64,000 bases of DNA from Streptomyces iranensis (GTDB taxonomy: Bacteria; Actinomycetota; Actinomycetes; Streptomycetales; Streptomycetaceae), in NCBI RefSeq assembly GCF_017874715.1, contig NZ_JAGGLR010000012.1, positions 248,001 to 312,000 of the forward strand, read 5' to 3'. Positions 40,484 through 48,662 of this stretch are shown here, in pieces (position 1 is the first letter of the stretch; every line of letters starts with the position of its first letter). Under the pieces are notes generated by a model that did not search any database, had not been told where the DNA came from, and saw only the letters and a list, made by a program, of their open reading frames with translations. Both the position numbers and the translations under genes were made by a program.

Positions 40484-40820
40484 TCGCCCAAGTGTGGCCG
40501 CATCCGGCTTTCAGTACAAGGCGCGAGCAGGGGCGGGTACGCCGATCCGCGCGCCCCGCGCAGTATCATCCTGCTCCTTCGAACTGCACCATCATCACCT
40601 CGTTGGTCACGGCGTCAGAGGCCGCGATCAAGGAGTAAGTAATGGATGTACGCGATGAGTTGATGGAGGGACGACGGGCCACCCCAGCGTCAACGGCACC
40701 GCCCTATGCTCCAGGTCAGCCCGAAGATGATCAGTCGGCTCGACGGCTTGGAAGCCGACCTCATCACCCGCGGAGCCCGCTCAAACCCTGAGCCACGGCC
40801 AACAGTTCACAACGTTGGAG
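40484..40820. other. Gene-poor stretch
   Basis: Nothing firm. A short + strand stretch near 40706 reads V-S-P-K-M-I-S-R-L-D-G-L-E-A-D-L-I-T-R, a plausible coding relic without a family I can name. The base composition changes back to high GC here, so an old insertion boundary may lie in this gap. Confidence 0.4.
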
Positions 40821-41465
40821 TCATTCGCCCGCAGGCTTGCGCAGCAGCCACTGTCCGAACGTCCGCCGTGCGGGCCGCACCACCACGCGGCTGTGGGTCG
40901 CCGTGCCGACCAGTTCCACGCGCAGCGTTCTCGGCGTCCCGTAGTCTGGAGCCTGACGAACCTTGATCTTGCTGTGTACGAGGCTCAGGGCACCGGCGTC
41001 GACCACGATGCTCGGCTTGGTGATCAGCGTCAGCTTCTTGCCTGCCGTGTTCATGTCGATCCGCAAGGTATCCTGCGTGATCACTGCCTGAGTGAAGTCG
41101 AGCGTCACCGCACACCACGCGGTGGCCAGCTCCAGCCTCCGCGGCACCACCCAGCTCCCCACGCGTTTGACCGGACCACTGTGAATCCCCTCGATCCGGA
41201 GCACGTCCTTGACCTCCGCTACGGCCGTCCCGGTCGAAGCGGACACGGCCGGCAGGTCAACGGTCAGCGCGGTCAGCTCGCTGACGGTACGCGCCGACAG
41301 GGCGGCTTCCAGTCGCTCGTCCAACTCGTCCGCGGTCAGCAGACCATCCCCCGCGGCAATGCGCAGCACGTCCGCTACCCGGTCCCGGTCCGCATGAGAG
41401 GCCCTCAGCTCGGGCGACGAGCCGGGGCCGGAGCGCTTCCCTGTGGGCGAAATCTCTCCCGACAT
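40821..41465 (-). CDS. DUF1707 (SHOCT-like) protein
   Basis: A 214-residue protein. The N-terminal DUF1707 domain (about 20-72) has the actinobacterial pattern L-R-A-S-H-A-D-R-D-R-V-A-D-V-L-R-I-A-A-G-D-G-L-L-T-A-D-E-L-D-E-R-L-E-A-A-L-S-A-R-T; the last third is beta-rich (I-V-V-D-A-G-A-L-S-L-V-H-S-K-I), like LiaF/DUF2154 C-terminal domains. Such proteins are linked to envelope stress or small-molecule sensing; the function is unknown. Monocistronic here. Confidence 0.9.
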   Translation of the reverse strand: MSGEISPTGKRSGPGSSPELRASHADRDRVADVLRIAAGDGLLTADELDERLEAALSARTVSELTALTVDLPAVSASTGTAVAEVKDVLRIEGIHSGPVKRVGSWVVPRRLELATAWCAVTLDFTQAVITQDTLRIDMNTAGKKLTLITKPSIVVDAGALSLVHSKIKVRQAPDYGTPRTLRVELVGTATHSRVVVRPARRTFGQWLLRKPAGE

Positions 41466-41860
41466 TACTTCCGTCCTGGTCCTGTCGAACGTCTCCGCGC
41501 GACGCAGGCAGCGACGCGAGAAGAAGACTAACGCTATATCGCGATACGGATCCCAGCTGGGCCATCACGGGGAGACGATGGTCAGCGTCGATTCACGGCA
41601 TGCGGCATCCATCATGCCGAGGCCCGGTCTCGACGTACATGAGGGAGCGTCACATCAGGCGTCACCCGGTGCGGCGCACCCGGTGACGGCTCCCCGTGAT
41701 AGTGGGCCGCGAGCTTGTCGGCCAGGTCGTCCAGGCCGACGACCAATGGTGGAGTCGGGCATGGGAACCGTCCGAATGCCTGCGGTCCGGGACCCCATGT
41801 GCCGCTCCGCCGTACCGGAACCCGGTGTCAGTCGCCGTGCGTTGATGTGCCCGGAAGCGG
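41466..41860. other. Gene-poor stretch with a short minus-strand coding relic
   Basis: From about 41760 down to 41612 the minus strand reads L-V-V-G-L-D-D-L-A-D-K-L-A-A-H-Y-H-G-E-P and then a Pro-rich end and stop, with GC-biased third positions. It may be the tail of a lost gene. No start or family recognised. Confidence 0.35.
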
Positions 41861-42589
41861 TCAGACCTGTTCGAAGTGGAACGCCTTGATGAAGCAGTCG
41901 CGGGGCTGGGCGACGGCGAAGAGGATGCACTCCACGAGCGACTGAGAGGTGAGGGCGTCCTTGGCCCCGCGCGGTGTGGTCTCCCACTCCTCGGAGAGCG
42001 GGTCAGGGTTGTCGAAGTCGGGCGGGTAGAGGGAGATCACCCGCACCCCCTGGGGCCGCAGACGCTTGGAGAGGATCTCGGCGAACCCTGCCTGTGCGCT
42101 CTTGGCCGCGTAGAAGGCGTCGTGCGCGTCTGAACGGTGATGACCAGCTGTTCCGCAGGCGGAGACCATGGTCACCACGTCCGGCTTGTCCGAGTTGAGC
42201 AGGAGGGGAAGGAAGTTCTTCACGGCCAGGACGGTGCCGGTGGCGCCGGATGCGATGGTGTCGACGACGTCGGCATCGGAGGCGGATTCGAGGTCCGGGC
42301 CTTCGAGGTAGCGGGAGCCGTTGTTGATCAGCACGTCGATGTGGTCAGCGTGTCGGGCGACACCGGCAGCGAAGTCGCGGATCGAGGCGGGGTCCGTCAG
42401 GTCGCAGGCGAAGGCGTGGACTCGCTGGTGCCCTCGGTCGCGAATCTCGTCGCGGACACGCTCAGCGGCGGCGAGAGCGCGCGCGGAGAGGAAGACCTCG
42501 GCGCCGAGGTCCGCGAGACGAATGGCCAGCGTGCGGCCGAAATCGCGGCCGGCAGAGGTAATGACCACGCGGTGGTTGTCGAATCTCAT
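41861..42589 (-). CDS. SDR-family oxidoreductase
   Basis: A 242-residue SDR. Cofactor region V-V-I-T-S-A-G-R-D-F-G-R replaces the usual T-G-x-x-x-G-x-G, so one glycine is missing; V-L-I-N-N-G-S replaces N-N-A-G. The catalytic Ser (V-S-A), Tyr and Lys (F-Y-A-A-K-S-A) are intact. Departures in the nucleotide loop make cofactor preference uncertain. ATG at 42589 was chosen. It lies next to a tRNA-Pro-like relic. Confidence 0.88.
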   Translation of the reverse strand: MRFDNHRVVITSAGRDFGRTLAIRLADLGAEVFLSARALAAAERVRDEIRDRGHQRVHAFACDLTDPASIRDFAAGVARHADHIDVLINNGSRYLEGPDLESASDADVVDTIASGATGTVLAVKNFLPLLLNSDKPDVVTMVSACGTAGHHRSDAHDAFYAAKSAQAGFAEILSKRLRPQGVRVISLYPPDFDNPDPLSEEWETTPRGAKDALTSQSLVECILFAVAQPRDCFIKAFHFEQV

Positions 42590-42671
42590 GTCGGTACTCC
42601 CGGTTCGTGGATCGGATGTTGCGGTGCGGTGCGGCGGAGCCAACCGGCCGCCCTCCCGGCCCACAACGACG

Positions 42672-42705
42672 ATGGCCCCGAACCCGATCGTGGGTTCGGG
42701 GCCAT
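42672..42705. terminator. 14-base-pair hairpin beside the tRNA-Pro relic
   Basis: ATGGCCCCGAACCC (42672-42685) pairs perfectly with GGGTTCGGGGCCAT (42692-42705) around six bases. It lies just beyond the 3' side of the tRNA-like sequence on the minus strand, the place of a tRNA terminator. Confidence 0.75.
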
Positions 42706-42729
42706 TCCGATGTCGTGCGACATCACACC

Positions 42730-42772
42730 GTCGGGACGACACGATCTGAACCTGCGTCCCCTTGACCCCCAG
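42730..42772 (-). other. Degenerate 3' half of tRNA-Pro(GGG), probable integration scar
   Basis: On the minus strand, 42772 to 42730 reads CTGGGGGTCAAGGGGACGC and on to TCGTCCCGAC. This matches, from memory, the 3' half of actinomycete tRNA-Pro with anticodon GGG: anticodon loop C-T-G-G-G-G-G, 3' anticodon stem TCAAG, a variable loop, a T arm and an acceptor strand. The T stem is imperfect (CAGG against CGTG), and no 5' half is present upstream. A 3' half alone is what integrases leave at the far end of an element inserted in a tRNA gene. Confidence 0.6.
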
Positions 42773-43034
42773 CGCGGCAACTCTCCGCAACAGCCGCTAC
42801 CGCACCGTAACGTCCAGCCGAAGATCGTACACAGCCGTACGAAGCAGGGAAACGACGTGCCCAGCAGTCTCTCCACATGAGGTCTCTCCGGCTACCGCGC
42901 TCCACATGATCTAGCTCCAGCCGATTCTGGTGCGGAGGCGTGAGGACAGGGTGCGCCGTAGGCCGGTTCGACCGACGATGCGGGGGCACTCGGCGAGGCC
43001 AGTCCGGCAACCTCCCGCGAGTACGGAGGCGTAC

Positions 43035-43316
43035 GTGGCCGTTCGTCATCGCCTGCTCAAAGCCAACCCCAGCGACGTGCGGACCGCCCTGGCCGACGGC
43101 AGCAAGTACCTGCGGTGGGATGGTAGGCCCTCCGCGGTCGAGCCGCTGTACGGGCAGCGCCCGTGCCCCGGCCCGGAGCTCCGCCATCAGGTCCGCCTCG
43201 GCCCTCTGCGGCTGCCCCACGAGACGGTCGTCCGCCGCTGCGAGGAGGGCGCCATCCTGGAGCTGAGCCCGCACCGGTCAAGGGAAAAGATCCGAGCCGC
43301 GCCGCGCAAGAGATGA
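43035..43316 (+). CDS. Hypothetical protein, about 93 residues
   Basis: A small frame with strong GC third-position bias. I place the start at the GTG at 43035, five bases after GGAGG; the frame stays open further upstream. It reads R-H-R-L-L-K-A-N-P-S-D-V-R-T-A-L-A-D-G and ends in basic residues. No family recognised. It ends two bases before the next gene, so the two may be co-transcribed. Confidence 0.5.
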   Translation: MAVRHRLLKANPSDVRTALADGSKYLRWDGRPSAVEPLYGQRPCPGPELRHQVRLGPLRLPHETVVRRCEEGAILELSPHRSREKIRAAPRKR

Positions 43317-43317
43317 G

Positions 43318-43818
43318 ATGCGGACAGTCGAGATGCAGACGTTCCTGCCCCATTCCGACTTCCGGCGGTCGGCGCGTGAGCTCGACCGGCGGCGGCTGGG
43401 CAAGCAGCGCGTCGAGGCCCTCCAGGTCCTACGCGGCCTGACGGTGCCCGGGTACGGCTGGCGGCGGCACCCCGCCGTGCGGATGTGGACCGGATACGAA
43501 GAGGCCCTCGTCCGGTACGGGCTGGAGATGTGCCGGGTGTGGCGGGAACTGGGGCATCAGGACAGTTGCGCCGCCTCCCTGATCGCCGACCTCGCCGCTC
43601 GCCGCCCCGGCCTCCCGGTCCGCGACCAGACCGAACTGGCAGGAGCCGGAGAACTGCCGCCGTGGCTCGGAAACGCCGCCTTCCACCGGAGTCACCAATC
43701 GGCTCTCGTACGTAAGGACCCCGGGGTGTACGCCCCTCGCTTCCCCGGCGTGCCGGACGACCTGCCCTACGTCTGGCCGGCCTCGGACCGGGAGGCCCCG
43801 GACGCGCCCGGCCCCTGA
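43318..43818 (+). CDS. MSMEG_6728-family protein (pyrimidine-dimer-glycosylase-like annotation)
   Basis: A 166-residue protein; the family usually begins at M-Q-T-F-L-P, so the ATG at 43333 may be the real start. It has the family run M-Q-T-F-L-P-H-S-D-F-R-R-S-A-R-E-L-D-R-R-R-L-G-K-Q-R-V-E-A-L-Q-V-L-R, then G-W-R-R-H-P-A-V-R-M-W-T-G-Y-E-E-A-L-V-R-Y. The family is widespread in actinomycetes and is sometimes labelled as a pyrimidine dimer DNA glycosylase, but biochemical proof is unknown to me. It follows a small ORF closely. Confidence 0.85.
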   Translation: MRTVEMQTFLPHSDFRRSARELDRRRLGKQRVEALQVLRGLTVPGYGWRRHPAVRMWTGYEEALVRYGLEMCRVWRELGHQDSCAASLIADLAARRPGLPVRDQTELAGAGELPPWLGNAAFHRSHQSALVRKDPGVYAPRFPGVPDDLPYVWPASDREAPDAPGP

Positions 43819-44140
43819 GCCACCCGCACCCGGGATGGGCCGGCGATCGGCTACGGGCCTGCCGAAGCACAGGGAGCCTGTTGCTTGGCCTGCTTTTTGC
43901 CTGGCTCGTGCCACGTCCAGCAGCGGCAACGTCCGCCAGGACGACGGCTGCTCAGTCCCTTCGCGGGCAAGGAGAACTGAACCAGGCGCTATCTCCCTGG
44001 AACCGCGCACTTCGTCGGCTTGCCCGGTGATTTCAGTGGGCAGAGGGCCGATGGGCGTACCGGCCGTATGGACTTTCCCGGCCCCGGGGGCGGGCGCCCC
44101 CCGACGTCCCCGGGCCTCCTCCACCGTGCTCCGGCCCGCG
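43819..44140. other. Intergenic region, no gene recognised
   Basis: Between the MSMEG_6728-type gene and the convergent LacI gene I see no gene. Open frames on both strands lack domain features, and no clear terminator was found. Confidence 0.5.
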
Positions 44141-45220
44141 TCAGGCCCGGCGTTCCCGAACGCCCTCCCCGTCACCGGGCCGCGGACGCGGGATCGGCGC
44201 CGGGCCAGTGCTGCCCCGCGGGACGAGTTCCACCGGCAGGACCACGTGTCGCTCCCGATGCGCCTCGGGGTCGTGGATCACGCGGTGGGCCAGCTCCGCT
44301 GCCGCCTCGCCCAGTCGGCGGGCCGGCTGGGCCATGGTGGACAGGTCCCACGGCTCGGCCATCGCGTGTCCGTCGAAGCCGAGGATCGACATCCGTTGCG
44401 GCACCGGGACGTTGACGCCGCGCAGCACCGTGAGAAGCCTGAAGGCGATGTCGTCCGTCTCGGCGAAGATCGCCGTGGGCGGCTCCGCAAGGCTCAGCAG
44501 CCGTCCCACCGCCGCTTCCAGGCTCGGCCCCTGCCAGTGGGCGACCTGGCGGACGAGGTCGTCGTCCTGGTCGATGCCCGCCTCCGCCAGGGCCGTGCGG
44601 TACCCGTCGAGACGGGCTCTGCTGCTCCAGGCGAAACCCGAGGCGTCCGCGGGCTCCAGATAGGCGATGCGCCGGTGGCCGAGGTTGAGCAGGTAGCGGG
44701 TGCCGCGCTGGGCGGCCTCCACGTCGTCCACGTAGACACCGGCCCTGCCCTGTTCATGCTGGCTGACGAAGACCAGGGGCATGCCCAGGTCGTCCAGGCG
44801 CGCTCGTTCCTCGGGGGAGAGCGCGAAGCTGACGACAAGCAGGGCGTCGGCGTTGCGGCGGGCCGGCAGGCGGTCGAAGAACTGTGCGCGCTGCTCGGCG
44901 GTGGTGACGCTGTAGATCAGCATGTCCAGGCCGGCCGCGTTGAGCGCGGGTGCCATGCCGGCGAGCGCCGCGCCCAGGAACCAGGAGTCGAGGTTGGGTA
45001 CGAGCACGGCGACCCGGCCCGTGCGCCCCGTGACCAGACTGGACGCGCTGCGCGAAATCGCGAACGACAGCTCGCGCGCCGCCTCTTCCACTCGCGCCCG
45101 GGTCTCGGGGGACACCGTCGACAGACCGCGCAGGGTGCGGGAGACGGTCGAGGGCGAGACTCCGGCCCTCTGGGCGACGTCCGCCAAGGTGGCGCCCTTT
45201 TCTACGACTTCACCGGCCAT
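44141..45220 (-). CDS. LacI-family transcriptional regulator of the adjacent sugar operon
   Basis: A 359-residue LacI-family protein. Helix-turn-helix A-T-L-A-D-V-A-Q-R-A-G-V-S-P-S-T-V-S-R-T-L-R is at residues 10-31, hinge helix after R-V-E-E-A-A-R-E-L, and a periplasmic-binding-protein-like sensor domain (V-A-V-L-V-P-N-L-D-S-W-F, then V-Y-V-D-D-V, and S-I-L-G-F-D-G-H). It is divergent from the ABC importer genes, and an operator fits the LacI consensus over their promoter. A mono- or oligosaccharide is the expected inducer. The C-terminal tail is Arg/Pro-rich and longer than usual. Confidence 0.94.
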   Translation of the reverse strand: MAGEVVEKGATLADVAQRAGVSPSTVSRTLRGLSTVSPETRARVEEAARELSFAISRSASSLVTGRTGRVAVLVPNLDSWFLGAALAGMAPALNAAGLDMLIYSVTTAEQRAQFFDRLPARRNADALLVVSFALSPEERARLDDLGMPLVFVSQHEQGRAGVYVDDVEAAQRGTRYLLNLGHRRIAYLEPADASGFAWSSRARLDGYRTALAEAGIDQDDDLVRQVAHWQGPSLEAAVGRLLSLAEPPTAIFAETDDIAFRLLTVLRGVNVPVPQRMSILGFDGHAMAEPWDLSTMAQPARRLGEAAAELAHRVIHDPEAHRERHVVLPVELVPRGSTGPAPIPRPRPGDGEGVRERRA

Positions 45221-45312
45221 GCCCGGACGCTAACACAACGGTTGCCGCACCAGGACGAGCGGGTGACAGCGCAGTCATGTGAAACCTCGCAGCGATTCAG
45301 CGACTGTGACCG

Positions 45313-45355
45313 TTGACACTGCACCGTGGCGCTCCCTACGGTGCTAGCGCTGTCA
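45313..45355 (+). promoter_or_regulatory. Promoter and LacI operator of the ABC importer operon
   Basis: TTGACA (45313-45318), an 18-base spacer and TACGGT (45337-45342) precede the solute-binding gene. TGCTAGCGCTGTCA (45342-45355) follows and fits the LacI-family pattern TGnnAnCGnTnnCA, covering the start site. A related odd palindrome, CAACGGTTG (45236-45244), lies nearer the regulator. Confidence 0.75.
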
Positions 45356-45385
45356 TCAGACAGTCCGAGAGGGGAGGAGCACGCC

Positions 45386-46714
45386 ATGTCCCTGCACCGC
45401 AGAGCGCTGCTGGCGGGCGCCGTGAGCGCCGCCGCGGCGGGCCTGCTGTCCGGATGCGGAGGAAAGGACCTCGACGACCTGCTCGCGCAGGCCGCGACCG
45501 TTCCCCGGAAACCGGCCCGGCTGACCTGGTGGGTCTCCGAGATCCCCGCACGGCGAGGCGCTGTCGTCGCGGATCTGATCATCCGTGCCTTCGAGCGGCG
45601 GCATCCTCGTATCCGCGTCTCGAAGATCAACGCGCTGTCCACCTCGGACGGCAACCGCAGCGCCATCGCCACCCAGCTCGCCGGCGGCTCCCCCCAGCCC
45701 GACGTGTACCTGGGCGACACGACGTGGCCCGCGCAATTCGGTCACTCCGCGCTCGCGCTGCCGGTGGAGACGCTGCTTCCGGACGACTTCTGGGACGCTT
45801 ATCCGGCGGCCCTGCGCAGCAGTTCCACGTACCGGGGCAAGGTCTACGCGGTGCCGTTCTTCACCGACAGCACCTACCTCTTCTACCGCAAGGACCTTCT
45901 CGCCAAGCACGGGCTGCGCGTTCCCCGCAGCTGGGAGGAGCTGCTGCACACCTCCCGCACGGTGCAACGGGCCGGTGACGCGGAGGCCGGGTTCATGTGG
46001 CAGGCGGCGGTGACCGAGTCGCTGACGGCAAACGTCACCGAGTTCCTCGCCGACGCGGGCGCCGCCGTCCTGGACGGGCGGGGCAGGGCCGTACTGGGCG
46101 GAGCGGCGGCGGAGCGGGCATTCTCGCTGATGGCCGAGTTCACCGCTCGCGGGGTCACGCCCCCCACTGTGGCCACGTATCAGGAATCGGACGCGCAGGA
46201 CGCCTTCGTCAACGGGCGCGGGCTGTTCCTGCGCAACTGGTCGTACGCCTGGGTCAACGCGAGCACCCCCGGGGTCTCCCGCGTCGCCGGGAAGGTCGGG
46301 GCCGCGCCGCGTCCGGGCTTCGAGGGCACCGGCCGCTCCGGCGTCTCCTGTGCCGGCGGCTGGAGCAATTTCGTCAACCCCAGTTCCCAGGAGCTGGGCG
46401 CCGCCATGGAGTTCGCCCGGTTCTGCGCCGGAGGCGAGGTGCAACGCCTCCTGGCCCGGGAAGCCGGTGTCATCCCCGCGATGACCTCCGTGCTCGACGG
46501 CCGGGAGGCGCGCGCCGCCGGTGACCCGACGGTCTTGCGCGCCGCCGACCTGCGGCTGGTCGCCCGGCCCGTGCAGACCCCGTACTACCCGCAGGTCAGC
46601 AAGGCGCTGTACACCCCGGCGAACGCCGTCGTGCGTGGCAGCCTCTCCCCCGCGGCCGGCGTCCGCGCCGCACGCGAGGGGCTGCGTACGGCCCTGGAAG
46701 GAAAAGCGCTGTGA
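45386..46714 (+). CDS. Sugar ABC transporter, solute-binding lipoprotein
   Basis: A 442-residue extracytoplasmic binding protein of the carbohydrate CUT1 type. The leader M-S-L-H-R-R-A-L-L-A-G with two arginines leads to the lipobox L-L-S-G-C (Cys24), so it is a lipoprotein and possibly Tat-exported. The mature part has the family features: L-T-W-W-V-S, Q-P-D-V-Y-L-G-D, D-A-F-V-N-G-R-G and G-G-W-S-N-F. The ATG at 45386 follows GGGGAGGAG. First gene of the importer; permeases follow at once, and no ATPase gene is adjacent, so a shared MsiK-type ATPase is expected. Confidence 0.93.
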   Translation: MSLHRRALLAGAVSAAAAGLLSGCGGKDLDDLLAQAATVPRKPARLTWWVSEIPARRGAVVADLIIRAFERRHPRIRVSKINALSTSDGNRSAIATQLAGGSPQPDVYLGDTTWPAQFGHSALALPVETLLPDDFWDAYPAALRSSSTYRGKVYAVPFFTDSTYLFYRKDLLAKHGLRVPRSWEELLHTSRTVQRAGDAEAGFMWQAAVTESLTANVTEFLADAGAAVLDGRGRAVLGGAAAERAFSLMAEFTARGVTPPTVATYQESDAQDAFVNGRGLFLRNWSYAWVNASTPGVSRVAGKVGAAPRPGFEGTGRSGVSCAGGWSNFVNPSSQELGAAMEFARFCAGGEVQRLLAREAGVIPAMTSVLDGREARAAGDPTVLRAADLRLVARPVQTPYYPQVSKALYTPANAVVRGSLSPAAGVRAAREGLRTALEGKAL

Positions 46715-47709
46715 GTTCCGTACTGCAGACGAAGACGGCGGGAACGCCGTCGAAGGGCGAGGGTGGCGGCGCACGTGCCGGGGCCTCGCGGCAGTCCCCG
46801 ATGAGCACACCCCCGGGCTCCGCCGCCCGCCGTCGCGCTCGCACCGGGTGGCTGTTCGCCTCCCCCGCGCTCCTGATCATCGCCGCGGTGACGGTCTTCC
46901 CCGTCGCCTTCTCGCTGGTGCTGTCGTTCTGCGAGGTCCGGCTCGAGTACGGCGGCCTGCGGCTCGGCTCGCCCACCCTCGCTCACTACGAGGCACTCCT
47001 GACGCACTCCGAGTGGTACCGGGCCCTCGCGTTCACACTGGGCTTCACGATCGTCTCGGTCTTCATCGAGCTGGTTCTCGGGACGCTCACGGCGCTCGTC
47101 CTGGAACGGCTCGGCGCCGCCCGTGGCTGGATCCTCGCCCTGCTTCTGCTGCCCTGGGCGCTGATCAATGTGATCGCCGCACAGCTGTGGTCGTACCTGT
47201 TCAACGGGGGCTATGGCGCGGTGAGTTGGCTGTGTGAGGAGCTGTTCGGCGCCCAGCCCGACATTCTCGGGCGGCCGGTGCCCGCGATGGCGGCGATGGT
47301 CGCCGTCGACGTGTGGAAGACGACACCGTTCGTCGCCATCGTCGTTCTCGCCGGTCTGATGCTCATCCCGGGGGACGTCTACGAAGCCGCCGAGATCGAC
47401 GGCGCCAACGCGTGGACCACCTTCTGGAGGGTCACGCTGCCGCAGCTGCGGCCCATCGTCGCCATCGCGGTCCTCTTCCGCATCCTCCAGGCGTTCGGCA
47501 TCTTCGACCTGCCGTTCGTGCTGACCCAGGGCGGTCCGGGCACGGCCACCCAGTCGGTGGCGATCCTCGGGTACCGCATCCTCTTCCAGAATCTCGACTT
47601 CGGAGGCGGCGCCGCCGTCGCGGTCACCACCGCTGTCATCGTCCTGGGCTGCTGCCTGTTGTTCCTGCGCGTCTTCCGCGCCCACGTCGACGAGGGAGGC
47701 CGGGCATGA
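46711..47709 (+). CDS. Sugar ABC transporter permease 1 (MalF-like)
   Basis: A 332-residue integral membrane protein with about six helices after a cytoplasmic 45-residue start. The ATPase-contact EAA loop is E-A-A-E-I-D-G-A-N-A-W-T-T-F-W-R-V-T-L-P. A GTG start overlaps the binding-protein stop by four bases. Forms the channel with the next gene product. Confidence 0.94.
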   Translation: MSSVLQTKTAGTPSKGEGGGARAGASRQSPMSTPPGSAARRRARTGWLFASPALLIIAAVTVFPVAFSLVLSFCEVRLEYGGLRLGSPTLAHYEALLTHSEWYRALAFTLGFTIVSVFIELVLGTLTALVLERLGAARGWILALLLLPWALINVIAAQLWSYLFNGGYGAVSWLCEELFGAQPDILGRPVPAMAAMVAVDVWKTTPFVAIVVLAGLMLIPGDVYEAAEIDGANAWTTFWRVTLPQLRPIVAIAVLFRILQAFGIFDLPFVLTQGGPGTATQSVAILGYRILFQNLDFGGGAAVAVTTAVIVLGCCLLFLRVFRAHVDEGGRA

Positions 47710-48554
47710 GCCGCCACGTCCCGCGCACGGGCGTGCGCCGTTACGTCAATGTCGTCAACCTCGGCGGGCTGCTGATCGCCGTATGCGCCACGCTGCCCCT
47801 GGTCTGGATGGCGTCCGCCTCCCTGAAGGGGCCCCGCGAGATCAGCGCGACGCCGCCCTCTCCGCTGCCGAGGCACCCCACCCTCAGCAACTACGAGACC
47901 GCGTTCGCCCGCAACGGGATCGGCCACTACTTCCTCAACAGCGTCGTCGTGGCCGGTGTCTCCACCGTGCTGATCCTGTCCCTGGCGTTCTTCGCCGGAT
48001 ACGCCCTCGCCCGGCTGCCGCTGCGCGGGCGCGGGGCCGTCATGACAGCGCTGCTGATGCTGTCGGTCTTCCCGCCGATCGCCCTGCTCGTCCCCCTGTT
48101 CCTGATGGAGCGCCAGGCCGGGCTGCTCAACAGCTATCCGGGCCTGGTCATCCCGTACGTGGCGCTGAATCTGCCGTTCGCGGTCTGGATCATGCGCAAC
48201 TACCTCAGCGGCATTCCGGGCGAGCTGGAGGAGGCCGCCGTCGTCGACGGCGCCGGCCCGCTGCGCACCGCCCTGACGGTGATCCTGCCGCTGGCCCGGC
48301 CGGGGCTGTTCACGGCTGGGGTGTTCTCCTTCACCGCGACCTGGTCGGAGTTCCTGCTCGCGCTCACCTTCAACGGCTCCGATGACCGCCGCACCGTCTC
48401 CGTCGGCATCGCGCTGTTCACCAGCCAGTACCAGGTTCCGTACGGCGTGATCTTCGCCGGCGCCATGGTGGCCACCGTGCCGATCGCGCTCCTGGTGCTG
48501 ATCTTCCGCCGGTCGGTCGTCTCCGGCATGACCACCGGCGCCGTGAAGGGCTGA
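47706..48554 (+). CDS. Sugar ABC transporter permease 2 (MalG-like)
   Basis: A 282-residue membrane protein with six predicted helices and the EAA loop E-E-A-A-V-V-D-G-A-G-P-L-R-T-A-L. The ATG overlaps the stop of permease 1 by four bases. The tail M-T-T-G-A-V-K-G is the family ending. Confidence 0.94.
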   Translation: MSRHVPRTGVRRYVNVVNLGGLLIAVCATLPLVWMASASLKGPREISATPPSPLPRHPTLSNYETAFARNGIGHYFLNSVVVAGVSTVLILSLAFFAGYALARLPLRGRGAVMTALLMLSVFPPIALLVPLFLMERQAGLLNSYPGLVIPYVALNLPFAVWIMRNYLSGIPGELEEAAVVDGAGPLRTALTVILPLARPGLFTAGVFSFTATWSEFLLALTFNGSDDRRTVSVGIALFTSQYQVPYGVIFAGAMVATVPIALLVLIFRRSVVSGMTTGAVKG

Positions 48555-48662
48555 GCGGCCCCGCACGAAGCCGCGTCCCGCGTGACGGCCGCCCCCGGCG
48601 GTTCCCTCCACCTGTCCGCACACCCGCACCCGACCCTGGGCACGCGCCCGAGAGGTTCACAG

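Noticed and set aside
42730..42772. Functional tRNA-Pro gene
   Set aside because: The 5' half and D arm are missing and the T stem is mismatched, so it is at most a relic.
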